Assembly (NCBI GenBank): GCA_016401345.1
Contig: JAEACG010000002.1
Span: 496,001-560,000 of the forward strand
Direction: 5' to 3'
Source: Fictibacillus nanhaiensis
GTDB taxonomy: Bacteria; Bacillota; Bacilli; Bacillales; Fictibacillaceae
DNA length: 64,000 nucleotides
A program made the translations under genes and the position numbers. The notes under the pieces were generated by a model. It was not told the DNA's origin. It searched no databases and saw only the letters and a list, made by a program, of their open reading frames with translations. This document shows, piece by piece, positions 20,813 through 29,539 of this stretch (its first letter is position 1; every line of letters begins with the position of its first letter).

Positions 20813-20851
20813 AAAAAAGAAAAGCCGGGATATACCCGACTTTTCTTTTTT
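20813..20851. terminator. Bidirectional terminator between yqfO and ispH
   Basis: AAAAAGAAAAG-C-CGGG and CCCG-A-CTTTTCTTTTT form a long stem with one mismatch. A-rich left and T-rich right ends serve both convergent genes. Confidence 0.88.
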
Positions 20852-21797
20852 ATGACTTTTTCTCTTTAACTTTTGGAAGTATGCGATTAAGTGTTACCTT
20901 ACGTTCTTTTTTCCATGTTTCTTCATTTTGATCGTCAAAGTTTTTTAGGAAATCGATCACTTCTTTTGTTATAGGAGTTGGTGTGGAAGCGCCAGATGTA
21001 ATTCCTACCTTCTTTACACCCTCTAACCAACTCAACTCAATTTCAGATACATCAGAAATTCGGTATGCTTTTGTTCCTGCAATTTCCTCTGAAACTTGAG
21101 CTAAACGATTTGAGTTATTACTTCTAGGGTCACCAACTACAAGAACAAGATCACAATCACCTGCTTGGTTCGCAACAGCTTCTTGTCTGACCTGAGTGGC
21201 TAAACAGATCTCTTTATGAACCTCCGCAGAAGGATATTTCATAAGCAATCTTTTGATGAGTTCTGCTACATCCCATTGACTCATCGTCGTTTGATTTGTA
21301 ATGAGAATCTTTTCGCTGTTCACGTTTAGTGAATCTAGATCATCTGTATTTTCTACAAGATGTACGATATGAGGTGCGATTCCAATCGCTCCTTCTGGTT
21401 CAGGGTGCCCCTTCTTACCGATATAGATGATCTCATATCCTTCTTTTTCTTTTTCACGAATGAGGTCATGCGTTTTTGTAACATCAGGACATGTAGCATC
21501 AATCTCATATAAGCCTTTTTCATGAGCGATCCGTCTTACTTCTGGTGAAACACCATGAGCGGTATAAATAACCGTGCCTGATTCAATATTTTTAATAATA
21601 TCCAGTCTGTTCGCACCATCGAGGGTAATGATTCCTTCATCTTCAAAGGCATCTGTCACATGTTTATTGTGAACGATCATACCAAGTATATAGATGGGTC
21701 TAGGCAGTGTCGGATCATTAGCTGCTTGGCGAGCCATGACCATCGCGTCCACAACACCATAACAATATCCTCGTGGAGATATTTTAACGATTTCCAT
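20850..21797 (-). CDS. ispH: 4-hydroxy-3-methylbut-2-enyl diphosphate reductase IspH
   Basis: Last enzyme of the MEP isoprenoid pathway, with an iron-sulfur cluster, forming IPP and DMAPP. ATG at 21797 follows AAAGGAGAG; an upstream in-frame ATG at 21833 lies in the leader hairpin region. 315 residues. The three cluster cysteines are in [23 protein letters not shown] and [12 protein letters not shown], and the [15 protein letters not shown] motif is present. ispG, the preceding pathway enzyme, is also in this window (33592-34710). Confidence 0.96.
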   Translation of the reverse strand: MEIVKISPRGYCYGVVDAMVMARQAANDPTLPRPIYILGMIVHNKHVTDAFEDEGIITLDGANRLDIIKNIESGTVIYTAHGVSPEVRRIAHEKGLYEIDATCPDVTKTHDLIREKEKEGYEIIYIGKKGHPEPEGAIGIAPHIVHLVENTDDLDSLNVNSEKILITNQTTMSQWDVAELIKRLLMKYPSAEVHKEICLATQVRQEAVANQAGDCDLVLVVGDPRSNNSNRLAQVSEEIAGTKAYRISDVSEIELSWLEGVKKVGITSGASTPTPITKEVIDFLKNFDDQNEETWKKERKVTLNRILPKVKEKKS

Positions 21798-21820
21798 ATT
21801 CGATCTCTCCTTTATCCATA

Positions 21821-21851
21821 TAAAAGACAGCACAGAGATCTATGCTGTCTT
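21821..21851 (-). promoter_or_regulatory. Stem-loop in the ispH leader
   Basis: AAGACAGCA and TGCTGTCTT form a perfect 9-bp stem with a 10-nt loop, followed on the minus strand by TTTTAT. It lies between the predicted ispH start of transcription and the ribosome site, 24 bases upstream of ATG. It may act as a terminator for yqfQ readthrough or as an attenuator for ispH. Confidence 0.6.
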
Positions 21852-21876
21852 GGGAGATTTACTTCTGTATGTTTTT

Positions 21877-21905
21877 ATTATAAAGGAGAGACCATAAGAA
21901 CTCAA
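21877..21905 (-). promoter_or_regulatory. Sigma-A promoter for ispH
   Basis: On the minus strand TTGAGT (plus 21900-21905), 17 bases, perfect TATAAT (plus 21877-21882). The predicted start near 21870 leaves a leader of about 73 bases with a stem-loop. Confidence 0.65.
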
Positions 21906-21914
21906 ACACTATAC

Positions 21915-22541
21915 TCATACATATAGTTTCGGCCCCGATAAGTGGTAGCCTTTAGGTACGTTTGTTTTTGGAGCTGTTGGAATAGTTTTTGTAGCATTTG
22001 GCGTTTTTTTAATAACAGTTGGTGTCTCGGTCGGTGTGGATGTACTTGTAGACTTAGGTCCAGCTACAACCACCTTTTCTTCAGTTTCTGGTTTTCTTTT
22101 TTCTTTCTTTTCATTTTTCTTCACAACATTTTTCTTAGCTTCGCTTTTTTCATTGGTGTCAGTCGTTTGTTCTGTGTTTTCCGGTTTTTCGGAGGTATCT
22201 GCCTCAGTATCATTCTCTGCCTTTGAGCTCGAACCGCTTTGGAAATCTTTAAGAGCTGTCATGATGGAAGGCAGATTTCTCATTGCAGGACCATATTGTT
22301 TGATCATAGGTCCCATCGTCTCAGCGACTTTTAAGACCTTTTGCACGTTGTTTAACATCGTAAACACACTTGTTCCACCTGTTATACTTCCACCGCTGCC
22401 AATCGTCCCCAAGAATCTGTCAACAGAACCCATCTGACGCGGCATACCATTCATCCCATTCATGTTTTGAAGATATGGATTTACTTGAAAGGGCTGCATA
22501 GGATGCTGAGGTTGATTTGGATATCTATAAAAAGGCTGCAT
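21915..22541 (-). CDS. yqfQ: VrrA/YqfQ family protein
   Basis: A 208-residue low-complexity protein. The N-terminus is rich in Q, P, N, M (MQPFYRYPNQPQHPMQPF). A central hydrophobic/helical part (TMLNNVQKVLKVAETMGPMI) follows, then a long hydrophilic tail rich in K, E, T and P, ending GYHLSGPKLYV. This composition and the position beside ispH and cshB match the YqfQ (VrrA) family. ATG 22541 follows GGAAAGGAGGGGG. The function is unknown; a spore-associated role is possible but not shown by the sequence. Confidence 0.82.
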   Translation of the reverse strand: MQPFYRYPNQPQHPMQPFQVNPYLQNMNGMNGMPRQMGSVDRFLGTIGSGGSITGGTSVFTMLNNVQKVLKVAETMGPMIKQYGPAMRNLPSIMTALKDFQSGSSSKAENDTEADTSEKPENTEQTTDTNEKSEAKKNVVKKNEKKEKRKPETEEKVVVAGPKSTSTSTPTETPTVIKKTPNATKTIPTAPKTNVPKGYHLSGPKLYV

Positions 22542-22643
22542 AATTCCCCCTCCTTTCCAAAATAATACGCTCATATATAGAATATGAAATAAGAAAAACA
22601 TGTGTGATATTTATCCCTGTTTTCTTATTAATCTTAAGGATGG

Positions 22644-22673
22644 TTGGCTTAAATGCAAAACTTACTCTATAAT
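22644..22673 (+). promoter_or_regulatory. Sigma-A promoter for cshB
   Basis: TTGGCT (22644-22649), 18 bases, perfect TATAAT (22668-22673), about 37 bases before the cshB start. Confidence 0.65.
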
Positions 22674-22716
22674 ACTAAAAGTGAAGAATTTATATTTGAA
22701 AAGAAAAGGTGAGCGT

Positions 22717-24000
22717 ATGAAATCTCCGTTTGAACGGTTAAAAATAAACGAATCGCTCCAGACCGCTTTAAGTGGTATTGGATTTGAAAGACCGACTGAT
22801 ATTCAAGAGCGTGTAATTCCTGGAATTATTAACGGACAAGACATGATCGGACAATCGCAAACTGGTTCAGGAAAGACATTTGCTTTCCTGCTGCCATTGA
22901 TGCATAGAATAGACATCACAAAAGACGAGGTACAAGCAGTAATTACAGCTCCTACTCGTGAATTAGCTCAACAGATCTACAACGAGTTTCTAAAGATTTC
23001 AGAGCATATGCCTGAGGATAAGCAAATCCGCGCAAAAGCAATCGTAGGTGGAACGGATCGAAAACGTATGGCTGAAAAGCTGAAAACAGTTCCTCAATTA
23101 GTGATCGGAACGCCAGGTCGTATTAAAGACTTGGTAAACGCACAAGAGCTAGTTGTATTTACGGCAAACATGTTAGTAGTAGATGAAGCTGATCAGATGC
23201 TTGATATGGGCTTTATTGAAGATGTAGATCTGATCGCTTCTCGTATGGCTAACGAATTACAAATGATGGTGTTCTCTGCGACTGTTCCAGAAAAACTGCA
23301 GCCTTTCTTGAAAAAATATATGCAGAACCCTAAACACGTTCATGTTGAACCACAACATATTACAGCAAAAGACATCAAGCACGTTCTCATTCAAGCAAAA
23401 CACAATGACAAACTGCCTACGCTGATCAAAACAGCAAGAAATTATAATCCTTATTTTGCGATTATTTTTGCTAACACAAAAAAAGCAGTCGATGAAATTG
23501 CGGATGCTATGAGTGCTGAAGGAATGAGTGTTGAACGTTTGCATGGTGACATTCCGCCACGAACAAGAAAGAGCATTATGAAACGTGTTCAGAAAGCTGA
23601 GTTTCAGTTCTTAGTAGCAACTGATCTTGCAGCTCGAGGAATTGACATCAAAGGTGTCAGCCACATCATCAACTATGAGTTCCCGAAAGATCTTGATTTC
23701 TACATTCATAGAGCAGGAAGAACAGGCCGTGCAGGAATGTCCGGAATCTGTGCATCTCTTTACGAGCAAACAGATCAGCATTCTGTTCAAAAATTAAAAG
23801 AGAAAAAGATCATATTCCACATCGAACAATATAAGAACGGTGAATGGGTACCTGTGAAGCCAAGCAAGAAAAGTACGGGTGCAAAAGAGCAGGATGGCGT
23901 TTATGTTCCAAAACCACGCAAAGTAAAGCCTGGTTATAAGAAGAAGATGGACGAGCAGAAAAAGAAACTGATGAAAAAGAAAAGAAGAAACATCAGGTAG
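22717..24000 (+). CDS. cshB: DEAD-box RNA helicase CshB
   Basis: ATP-dependent RNA helicase of the cold-shock/ribosome-assembly type. ATG 22717 follows AAAAGGTGAG; the frame is open further upstream but without a ribosome site and into the promoter. 427 residues. Q motif PTDIQERVIPGI; Walker A QTGSGKTFAF; PTRELAQ; VDEADQML; SAT; HRAGRTGRAG. A basic C-terminal tail (KKKMDEQKKKLMKKKRR) is typical of RNA binding. It is in an operon with nfo 23 bases downstream. Confidence 0.96.
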   Translation: MKSPFERLKINESLQTALSGIGFERPTDIQERVIPGIINGQDMIGQSQTGSGKTFAFLLPLMHRIDITKDEVQAVITAPTRELAQQIYNEFLKISEHMPEDKQIRAKAIVGGTDRKRMAEKLKTVPQLVIGTPGRIKDLVNAQELVVFTANMLVVDEADQMLDMGFIEDVDLIASRMANELQMMVFSATVPEKLQPFLKKYMQNPKHVHVEPQHITAKDIKHVLIQAKHNDKLPTLIKTARNYNPYFAIIFANTKKAVDEIADAMSAEGMSVERLHGDIPPRTRKSIMKRVQKAEFQFLVATDLAARGIDIKGVSHIINYEFPKDLDFYIHRAGRTGRAGMSGICASLYEQTDQHSVQKLKEKKIIFHIEQYKNGEWVPVKPSKKSTGAKEQDGVYVPKPRKVKPGYKKKMDEQKKKLMKKKRRNIR

Positions 24001-24023
24001 TAGGTTAGGGAAGAGGGGAAAAT

Positions 24024-24917
24024 ATGATTAAACTAGGATCTCACGTTTCAATGAGCGGTAAAAAAATGCTTCTCGCTGCGAGTGAAGAAGCTGTTTCATA
24101 TGGTGCCAACACATTTATGATCTATACAGGTGCACCCCAAAACACGAGACGAAAAAAAATTGAAGACCTTAATATCGAAGCTGGAACGAAACACATGATT
24201 GAGAACGGTATTGTTGACATTGTAGTTCACGCACCTTATATCATCAACATCGGAAATGCTGTGAAGCCGGAAACTTTCGAGCTAGGGGTCGATTTCTTAA
24301 GAAGAGAGATCGAACGAACTGACGCACTTGGTGCAAAACAGATCGTCCTTCATCCAGGAGCACATGTTGGAGAAGGCTCAGAGATTGGAATTAAGAAAAT
24401 CATCGAGGGCCTTAATGAAGTATTAACGAAAGAGCAGAATGTTCAAATCGCACTAGAGACGATGGCAGGTAAAGGATCTGAATGCGGTAAAACATTTGAA
24501 GAACTTGCACAGATTATTGATGGTGTAACGCTCAACGAAAAACTTTCTGTTTGCTTTGATACTTGTCATACACATGATGCGGGTTATGATATCGTTAATG
24601 ATTTTGATGGAGTAATGAATCAGTTCGATAAGCTGATTGGAATCGACCGTATTAAAGTTTTCCACATAAATGACAGCAAGAATGTAACGGGAGCTGCTAA
24701 AGACAGACATGAAAACATTGGCTTTGGACATATCGGGTTTGATGCCTTAAATTACATCGTTCATCATGAGCAAACGAAAGAAATCCCGAAAATTCTTGAA
24801 ACACCTTATGTTGGTACAGATAAAAATAACAAAAAACCCCCATATCAATTAGAGATCGAAATGATCAAAGCAAAAACGTTCGATCCAGAACTTCAGAACA
24901 AGTTATTGAACGCATAA
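24024..24917 (+). CDS. nfo: Deoxyribonuclease IV (AP endonuclease)
   Basis: Cleaves DNA 5' to abasic sites in base excision repair; zinc TIM-barrel enzyme. 297 residues. Conserved [80 protein letters not shown] and ILETPY contain the nine metal ligands. It lies in an operon behind cshB. A perfect palindromic terminator follows. Confidence 0.97.
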   Translation: MIKLGSHVSMSGKKMLLAASEEAVSYGANTFMIYTGAPQNTRRKKIEDLNIEAGTKHMIENGIVDIVVHAPYIINIGNAVKPETFELGVDFLRREIERTDALGAKQIVLHPGAHVGEGSEIGIKKIIEGLNEVLTKEQNVQIALETMAGKGSECGKTFEELAQIIDGVTLNEKLSVCFDTCHTHDAGYDIVNDFDGVMNQFDKLIGIDRIKVFHINDSKNVTGAAKDRHENIGFGHIGFDALNYIVHHEQTKEIPKILETPYVGTDKNNKKPPYQLEIEMIKAKTFDPELQNKLLNA

Positions 24918-24942
24918 ATTTCTCGACTGAGTAAAAAAGCTT

Positions 24943-24972
24943 AAAAGCCGCACAGCTGTGCGGCTTTTTTGT
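24943..24972. terminator. Terminator after nfo
   Basis: AAAAGCCGCACA and TGTGCGGCTTTT form a perfect stem (24943-24966) around a GC-rich centre, followed by T's. It can also serve the convergent DUF2624 gene. Confidence 0.9.
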
Positions 24973-24973
24973 G

Positions 24974-25234
24974 TTACCTATCGATGTAGGTTTGAATTAA
25001 GTATTGGATATAGTTCGCTTTTTCAGGGCTAACTTCTTTTGCGATGGTAGCAATGATCATCTTACGCTGTGATAGATTTTTGATATCAATTGTCTGCCTT
25101 CGCAATATGTTTACGATCTGTACGGCTTCTTTTTGTGAAATGGGAAGCTGATATTGCGCGGCAAGTGAGATCAGTTCGTTCGGACTGATCGAATTAAGTT
25201 TCTGATTTACAAAATGAACAATGATTGGATTCAT
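24974..25234 (-). CDS. yqfT: DUF2624 family protein (YqfT-like)
   Basis: An 86-residue helical protein (MNPIIVHFVNQKLNSISPNE..., with LPISQKEAVQIVNILRRQTI). It matches the DUF2624 family of short Bacillus proteins located after nfo; the function is unknown. The start is preceded on the minus strand by GGGAGG. It is transcribed toward nfo. Confidence 0.8.
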   Translation of the reverse strand: MNPIIVHFVNQKLNSISPNELISLAAQYQLPISQKEAVQIVNILRRQTIDIKNLSQRKMIIATIAKEVSPEKANYIQYLIQTYIDR

Positions 25235-25289
25235 TTAGTAATCCCTCCCGACTTTCTCATTGTATGAGGGAGAAGGGAAGAAAGTGCTA

Positions 25290-25326
25290 AAAAAAGACTT
25301 TGGAATATTGTCCAAAGTCTTTTTGT
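25290..25326. terminator. Terminator between the purine permease and yqfT
   Basis: AAAAAGACTTTGGA and TCCAAAGTCTTTTT form a perfect stem with an ATATTG loop. It lies just past the permease stop (minus strand); A and T tracts on both sides. Confidence 0.88.
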
Positions 25327-25334
25327 TTATATTT

Positions 25335-26594
25335 TTATACAATTGTATGAAGAATAAAATTCATAAAGAATAAAAAGGCGATCACATACATCGGTGCTGT
25401 AACCTGTTTCTTCTGTCCTGACATCCATTTAACAAGCGGATATGCGATGAATCCAAATGCAAGGCCATCCACGATGCTGTACGTTAAAGGTATCAGCGCA
25501 ATAATAAGAAATGATGGAAACATCTCTGTAAAGTCAGCAAAAGGAATATGCTGAATCTGCTGAACCATCAAACCGCCAATGATAATTAAAATAGGAGCGA
25601 TAGCCCCATCAGGAATATAGGCGATGAAAGGTGCTGCAAACATGGAAAAAAAGAACAACACAGCAACTGTAATACTTGTGATTCCTGTTCTTCCGCCTTC
25701 TTGAATTCCAGATGCACTCTCTACCGTTGAGATTGTTGGACTAGTTCCAAATAAACCGGAAACGATAGATGAAGCAGCATTCGCTTGGAATGCTTTTGGA
25801 AACTTTTCTTGATCAGGTAACAGGCCATACAACAATCCCATATTCTCGAATGTGATGATCATGGTTAATGAGAACGTTGCAATCCAAAAGGAGAGCTCTG
25901 TTATCCCTGAAAAATCAAATGCGAATAACAATTCACCAAACGGCTTAAAGGAAAATCCTTCAGACATGCCTTTAACTTCTTGTGTATGACCCATAAAGAA
26001 TCCAATAAGAGTAGTTAAAGCAATCCCGATTAAAAAACTTCCTTTAACGTTTTTTAGAAACAATGCCAGTGTGACCGAAAGACCAATTACCGTTAGGATA
26101 GCATCAGGACGATCTAAATGTCCTAACTTTACAAAAGTTGCGGAGCTCGCTTCGATGATTCCGCCTTTTTGTAATCCAATAAACGTTAAGAATAACCCGA
26201 TTCCTACTGTAATGCTATGTTTCAATGATTGAGGTATACTTTTTGAAAGTATATCCTTTAAAGGTGTCGAAGCTGCGATTAAAAAGAATATCCCAGACAT
26301 CACGACAGCAGCAAGAGCTTCCTGCCAACTTAAATTCATACCTTGCACGATGGTATACGTGAAGAACGCGTTTACCCCCATGCCCGGCGTTAATACGATC
26401 GGAGCCTTTGCATACAGCCCCATGATCAGACATCCAACTACAGAAGTTAGGATCGTAGCGAGAACTACCCCCTCATATGGCATCCCAGCATCTGCTAATA
26501 TTAGCGGATTAACGACAATAATATAAGCGATGGTGAAAAATGAGGTGATCCCTGCAAGCACTTCTTTCTTTAGTGAAACTTGATTTTGTTCCAT
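25335..26594 (-). CDS. NCS2 family purine permease (guanine/hypoxanthine type)
   Basis: Proton-coupled uptake of purine bases across the cell membrane. 419 residues, with about 12 to 14 membrane segments. AzgA/PbuG-type motifs TPGMGVNAFFTYTIVQG, ESASGIQEGGRTG and SIVDGLAFGFIAYPLVK are clear. This group favours guanine, hypoxanthine or adenine; xanthine/uracil transporters differ in these motifs. GGAAGG precedes the ATG. I looked for a purine riboswitch in the 290-base upstream region and did not find the conserved core. It has no obvious functional link with the neighbours. Confidence 0.9.
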   Translation of the reverse strand: MEQNQVSLKKEVLAGITSFFTIAYIIVVNPLILADAGMPYEGVVLATILTSVVGCLIMGLYAKAPIVLTPGMGVNAFFTYTIVQGMNLSWQEALAAVVMSGIFFLIAASTPLKDILSKSIPQSLKHSITVGIGLFLTFIGLQKGGIIEASSATFVKLGHLDRPDAILTVIGLSVTLALFLKNVKGSFLIGIALTTLIGFFMGHTQEVKGMSEGFSFKPFGELLFAFDFSGITELSFWIATFSLTMIITFENMGLLYGLLPDQEKFPKAFQANAASSIVSGLFGTSPTISTVESASGIQEGGRTGITSITVAVLFFFSMFAAPFIAYIPDGAIAPILIIIGGLMVQQIQHIPFADFTEMFPSFLIIALIPLTYSIVDGLAFGFIAYPLVKWMSGQKKQVTAPMYVIAFLFFMNFILHTIV

Positions 26595-26695
26595 TTGTTC
26601 CTTCCTTAAATCTTAAAAACATCCCTCTCCCACCCAGCAGTTTCCTGCCAGAGTTGATTATATAGCAAATGTAGAAATATGGCTAGAGAAAATCG

Positions 26696-26724
26696 TTTAC
26701 AATCTTGTGTTCACACTATATAAT
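26696..26724 (+). promoter_or_regulatory. Sigma-A promoter for the manganese transporter operon
   Basis: TTTACA (26696-26701), 17 bases, perfect TATAAT (26719-26724); predicted initiation near 26731. Confidence 0.75.
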
Positions 26725-26741
26725 TTGACTTAAGTAAAAAA

Positions 26742-26757
26742 GTTGCCTACAGGAAAC
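26742..26757 (+). promoter_or_regulatory. MntR-like operator
   Basis: GTTGCCTACAGGAAAC differs from the MntR box TTTGCCTTAAGGAAAC at three positions and keeps both half-sites. It sits from about +11 to +27 of the predicted promoter, where bound repressor would block transcription. The 128 bases from here to the first gene hold no other clear element. Confidence 0.75.
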
Positions 26758-26885
26758 ATTTTCTTCTTCCGAAAATATTCACTTTCCTTCTATTCATTTC
26801 ATACAATTGTGAAGGGATTATTTTTTTATATTAAAGTTGCGCTTGGGCAAAAAAAGTTACTGAATGAAAAAGGAGGTCTTTTTCC

Positions 26886-27634
26886 ATGATACAGGCATTA
26901 ATCATCAATCATTTATATGTCTCATACTTAGGAAACCAAGTAGTTAAGGATATATCATTCGCAGTGAATCAAGGGAGTTTAGTGGGAATCATCGGTCCGA
27001 ACGGTGCTGGTAAATCAACTATGATGAAAGCCGCTTTAAACTTAATACCAAAAGATAAAGGTGATGTTTCTATATTTGGAGAGTCGCTTAAAAAATGGAG
27101 AAAAAAATCGCATATGTTCCGCAGCGTTCAGATATCGATTGGGATTTTCCGATCACAGTATTTGACGTAGTCCTGCTTGGAACGTATCCAAAACTAGGGT
27201 TATTCAAGCGTCCTTCAAAAAGTGATAGAGAGTGGGCTTATGAATGTTTGAAGACGGTAGGTATGGAAACGTTCAGTAATCGGCAGATCGGAGAACTATC
27301 AGGTGGGCAGCAACAAAGGGTATTCCTTGCAAGGGCGCTGGCTCAAAAAGCAGAGTTGTTCTTTCTTGATGAACCATTCGTTGGAATAGATGTTGCGAGT
27401 GAAGAAACGATTATTCATATTCTGAGAGATCTAAAAAAAGAGGGAAAAACCATTTTGGTCGTACATCATGATTTGAGTAAAGCTGAGTCCTATTTCGATC
27501 ACTTACTGCTTTTGAATAAAAATATGATTCAATATGGAGCATCTGAAGAAGTTCTTCGGCCAGAGGTGATCACAAAAGCTTACGCCAATCAGTTCTCATT
27601 TCTTCAGCCTAAAGGAGTGAATGTGACATCATGA
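26886..27634 (+). pseudogene. mntB: Manganese ABC transporter ATPase MntB, reading frame broken at an A7 run
   Basis: ATP-binding subunit of a metal (Mn/Zn/Fe) ABC importer. Frame one (26886-27170) gives the N-terminus with Walker A GPNGAGKST; frame two (entered at about 27108) gives VPQRSDIDWDFP, signature [15 protein letters not shown], Walker B LFFLDEPF and the H-loop VVHHD. A -1 shift at A27101-A27107 joins them exactly as WRKKIAYVPQRS, the family sequence, giving about 249 residues. The heptamer A AAA AAA in frame is a classic slippery sequence. Causes could be a one-base deletion, a sequencing error, or real slippage. The start follows AAAGGAGG. Downstream genes are intact. Confidence 0.85.
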
Positions 27635-28503
27635 GTATTTTTGAATTCTTTCAAGCGTTATTTCAATATGAATTTTTACAAAAAGCGTTATTTACCTCAG
27701 TAGTTGTAGGTATTATTTGTGGAATCGTTGGATGCTTCATTATTTTAAGAGGCATGGCCTTAATGGGGGATGCAATCTCACATGCCGTGTTGCCTGGTGT
27801 TGCGATCAGTTACATGCTAGGAATCAACTTTTTCTTCGGTGCCGTTATTACTGGTGTTCTTACAGCAATCGGAATTGGATATGTGAGCCAGAACAGCAGA
27901 ATCAAACATGATATGGCGATTGGAATTATGTTCACCAGTATGTTTGCTGTAGGAATCGTGATTATTACGATGATGAAAAGCTCTGCAGACCTGTATCACA
28001 TTCTTTTCGGTAACGTTCTTGCAGTACGAATGAGTGACATGTGGATCACACTTGGAATCGGGGTACTAGTAATCGGTCTTGTCGTCTTGTTTTACAAAGA
28101 GCTCCTCGTTTCAACATTTGATCCAACAATGGCACAAAGCTATGGATTGCCAAACAAATGGATTCATTATTGTTTAATGGCAGTGTTAACAATGGTCACG
28201 GTAGCATCGCTGCAAACGGTAGGGATTGTTTTAGTAGTTGCGATGCTGATAACACCAGCAGCGACGGCTTATCTCTTAACCAATCGATTATCTGTGATGA
28301 TTTATCTGTCTGCATTAATAGGTGTTATTTCTTCGGTGTTCGGCTTATATTTCAGCTTTACGTATAACTTGGCATCAGGTGCAACGATCGTTTTAGTTTC
28401 AGCTTTTCTGTTTGCACTAGCGTTCTTCTTTTCCCCATCACAAGGAATCGTTTGGAAAGCGCACAAATCTAGAAAAAACAGACTAGAGCTGTTAGAGAAA
28501 TAG
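27631..28503 (+). CDS. mntC: Manganese ABC transporter permease
   Basis: Membrane subunit of the ABC-3 metal-importer family. 290 residues with about eight or nine membrane helices. Family motifs FIILRGMALMGDAISHAVLP (near residues 37-56) and a TVASLQTVGIVLVVAMLITP stretch are present. ATG 27631 overlaps the ATPase stop (ATGA). Only one permease gene is present, implying a homodimer. The symbol follows B. subtilis naming by analogy. Confidence 0.88.
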   Translation: MSIFEFFQALFQYEFLQKALFTSVVVGIICGIVGCFIILRGMALMGDAISHAVLPGVAISYMLGINFFFGAVITGVLTAIGIGYVSQNSRIKHDMAIGIMFTSMFAVGIVIITMMKSSADLYHILFGNVLAVRMSDMWITLGIGVLVIGLVVLFYKELLVSTFDPTMAQSYGLPNKWIHYCLMAVLTMVTVASLQTVGIVLVVAMLITPAATAYLLTNRLSVMIYLSALIGVISSVFGLYFSFTYNLASGATIVLVSAFLFALAFFFSPSQGIVWKAHKSRKNRLELLEK

Positions 28504-28516
28504 GGAGGATGATTGT

Positions 28517-29437
28517 ATGTTTAAAAGAATATCAAAGCTCTTTTTAGCAGGGGTGTTATTAGCGGGGGTAGCAGGATGCAGTGCTGGTGAAAATGATTCA
28601 GAAAAGGTAAAAGTCGTAGCTACTTATTCTATCATCTATGATTTAGTTAAGAATGTAGGAGGAGACAAGGTAGAAGTTCATAGCTTAGCACCTATTGGTT
28701 CGAATCCACATGAGTATGATCCGCTTCCAGAAGATGTTTTAAAAACAACGGATGCAGATGCAGTATTCTACAATGGACTTAATCTCGAAGAAGGAAATTC
28801 TTGGTTTGACAAACTAATGAAAACAGCTGATAAAGATGGCAAAGATGCACCAGTTTACCGTGTTAGTGAAGGGGTAGATGCGATTCATCTGGAATCTAAA
28901 GGTCTTGAAAAACAATATGATCCACATGCATGGATGAATATTGAGAATGGAATCAAGTATGTTGAAAACATTCGAGATGCATTGATGAAAGAAGATCCAG
29001 AAAACAAAGAGTACTATCAAAGTAACGCTGAAAAATATATTGGTGAACTAAAAGCTCTTCATGACAAAACCATTTCAGAATTAAACAAGATTCCTAAAGA
29101 GAAACGTGTACTTACTACGAGTGAAGGTGCATTCAAATATTTTGGAGAAGCCTACAATATGGAAACGGCTTATGTTTGGGAGATTAATTCTGAAAATCAA
29201 GGATCACCACAGCAGATTAAGAGCTTGGTCGATTTTCTAAAAGAAAGAAACGTTCCAGCTCTGTTCGTTGAAACAAGTGTTGACGCTAGAAGTATGGAAA
29301 CTGTCTCAAAAGAAACAGGAATTCCTATTAAAGGAAAAGTGTTTACCGATTCTCTAGGTAAGCCTGGTAAAAATGGAGACACTTACAAAAAAATGATGGA
29401 ATGGAATACAGAAACCATTATTGAGGGATTAAAATAA
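28517..29437 (+). CDS. mntA: Manganese-binding lipoprotein of the ABC transporter
   Basis: Extracellular metal-binding lipoprotein (cluster A-I). Signal peptide with lipobox AGVAGC (Cys near residue 22). 306 residues. Predicted metal ligands are the two His of SNPHEYDP and DPHAWMN, a Glu in TTSEGAFKYF and an Asp in FTDSLGKPG; the His-His-Glu-Asp set favours Mn over Zn, and no His-rich loop is present. GGGAGGATG-like site upstream. It ends the operon at a clear terminator. The MntR-like operator upstream supports the manganese assignment. Confidence 0.9.
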   Translation: MFKRISKLFLAGVLLAGVAGCSAGENDSEKVKVVATYSIIYDLVKNVGGDKVEVHSLAPIGSNPHEYDPLPEDVLKTTDADAVFYNGLNLEEGNSWFDKLMKTADKDGKDAPVYRVSEGVDAIHLESKGLEKQYDPHAWMNIENGIKYVENIRDALMKEDPENKEYYQSNAEKYIGELKALHDKTISELNKIPKEKRVLTTSEGAFKYFGEAYNMETAYVWEINSENQGSPQQIKSLVDFLKERNVPALFVETSVDARSMETVSKETGIPIKGKVFTDSLGKPGKNGDTYKKMMEWNTETIIEGLK

Positions 29438-29446
29438 AACATTATG

Positions 29447-29476
29447 AAGAAGCTGAAAATGATTCAGCTTCTTTTT
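29447..29476 (+). terminator. Terminator after mntA
   Basis: AAGAAGCTGAA (29447-29457), 5-nt loop, TTCAGCTTCTT, then T's. Confidence 0.88.
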
Positions 29477-29539
29477 GTTTTTATTAAACAATGCTTTATA
29501 ATACATAGAGTGAAGTTTGCAATAAAGGTGGAAAAAGGT

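Noticed and set aside
26800-26830. Sigma-E promoter (CATACAAT) in the manganese operon leader
   Set aside because: The -10-like string is present but the nearest -35-like sequence is about 20 bases away, outside the 13-15 base range.
26595-26885. Purine riboswitch before the NCS2 permease (minus strand)
   Set aside because: The conserved purine aptamer core (P1 TATAATCC-type strand and loops) could not be found; only a small GCAG-GAAA-CTGC hairpin was seen.
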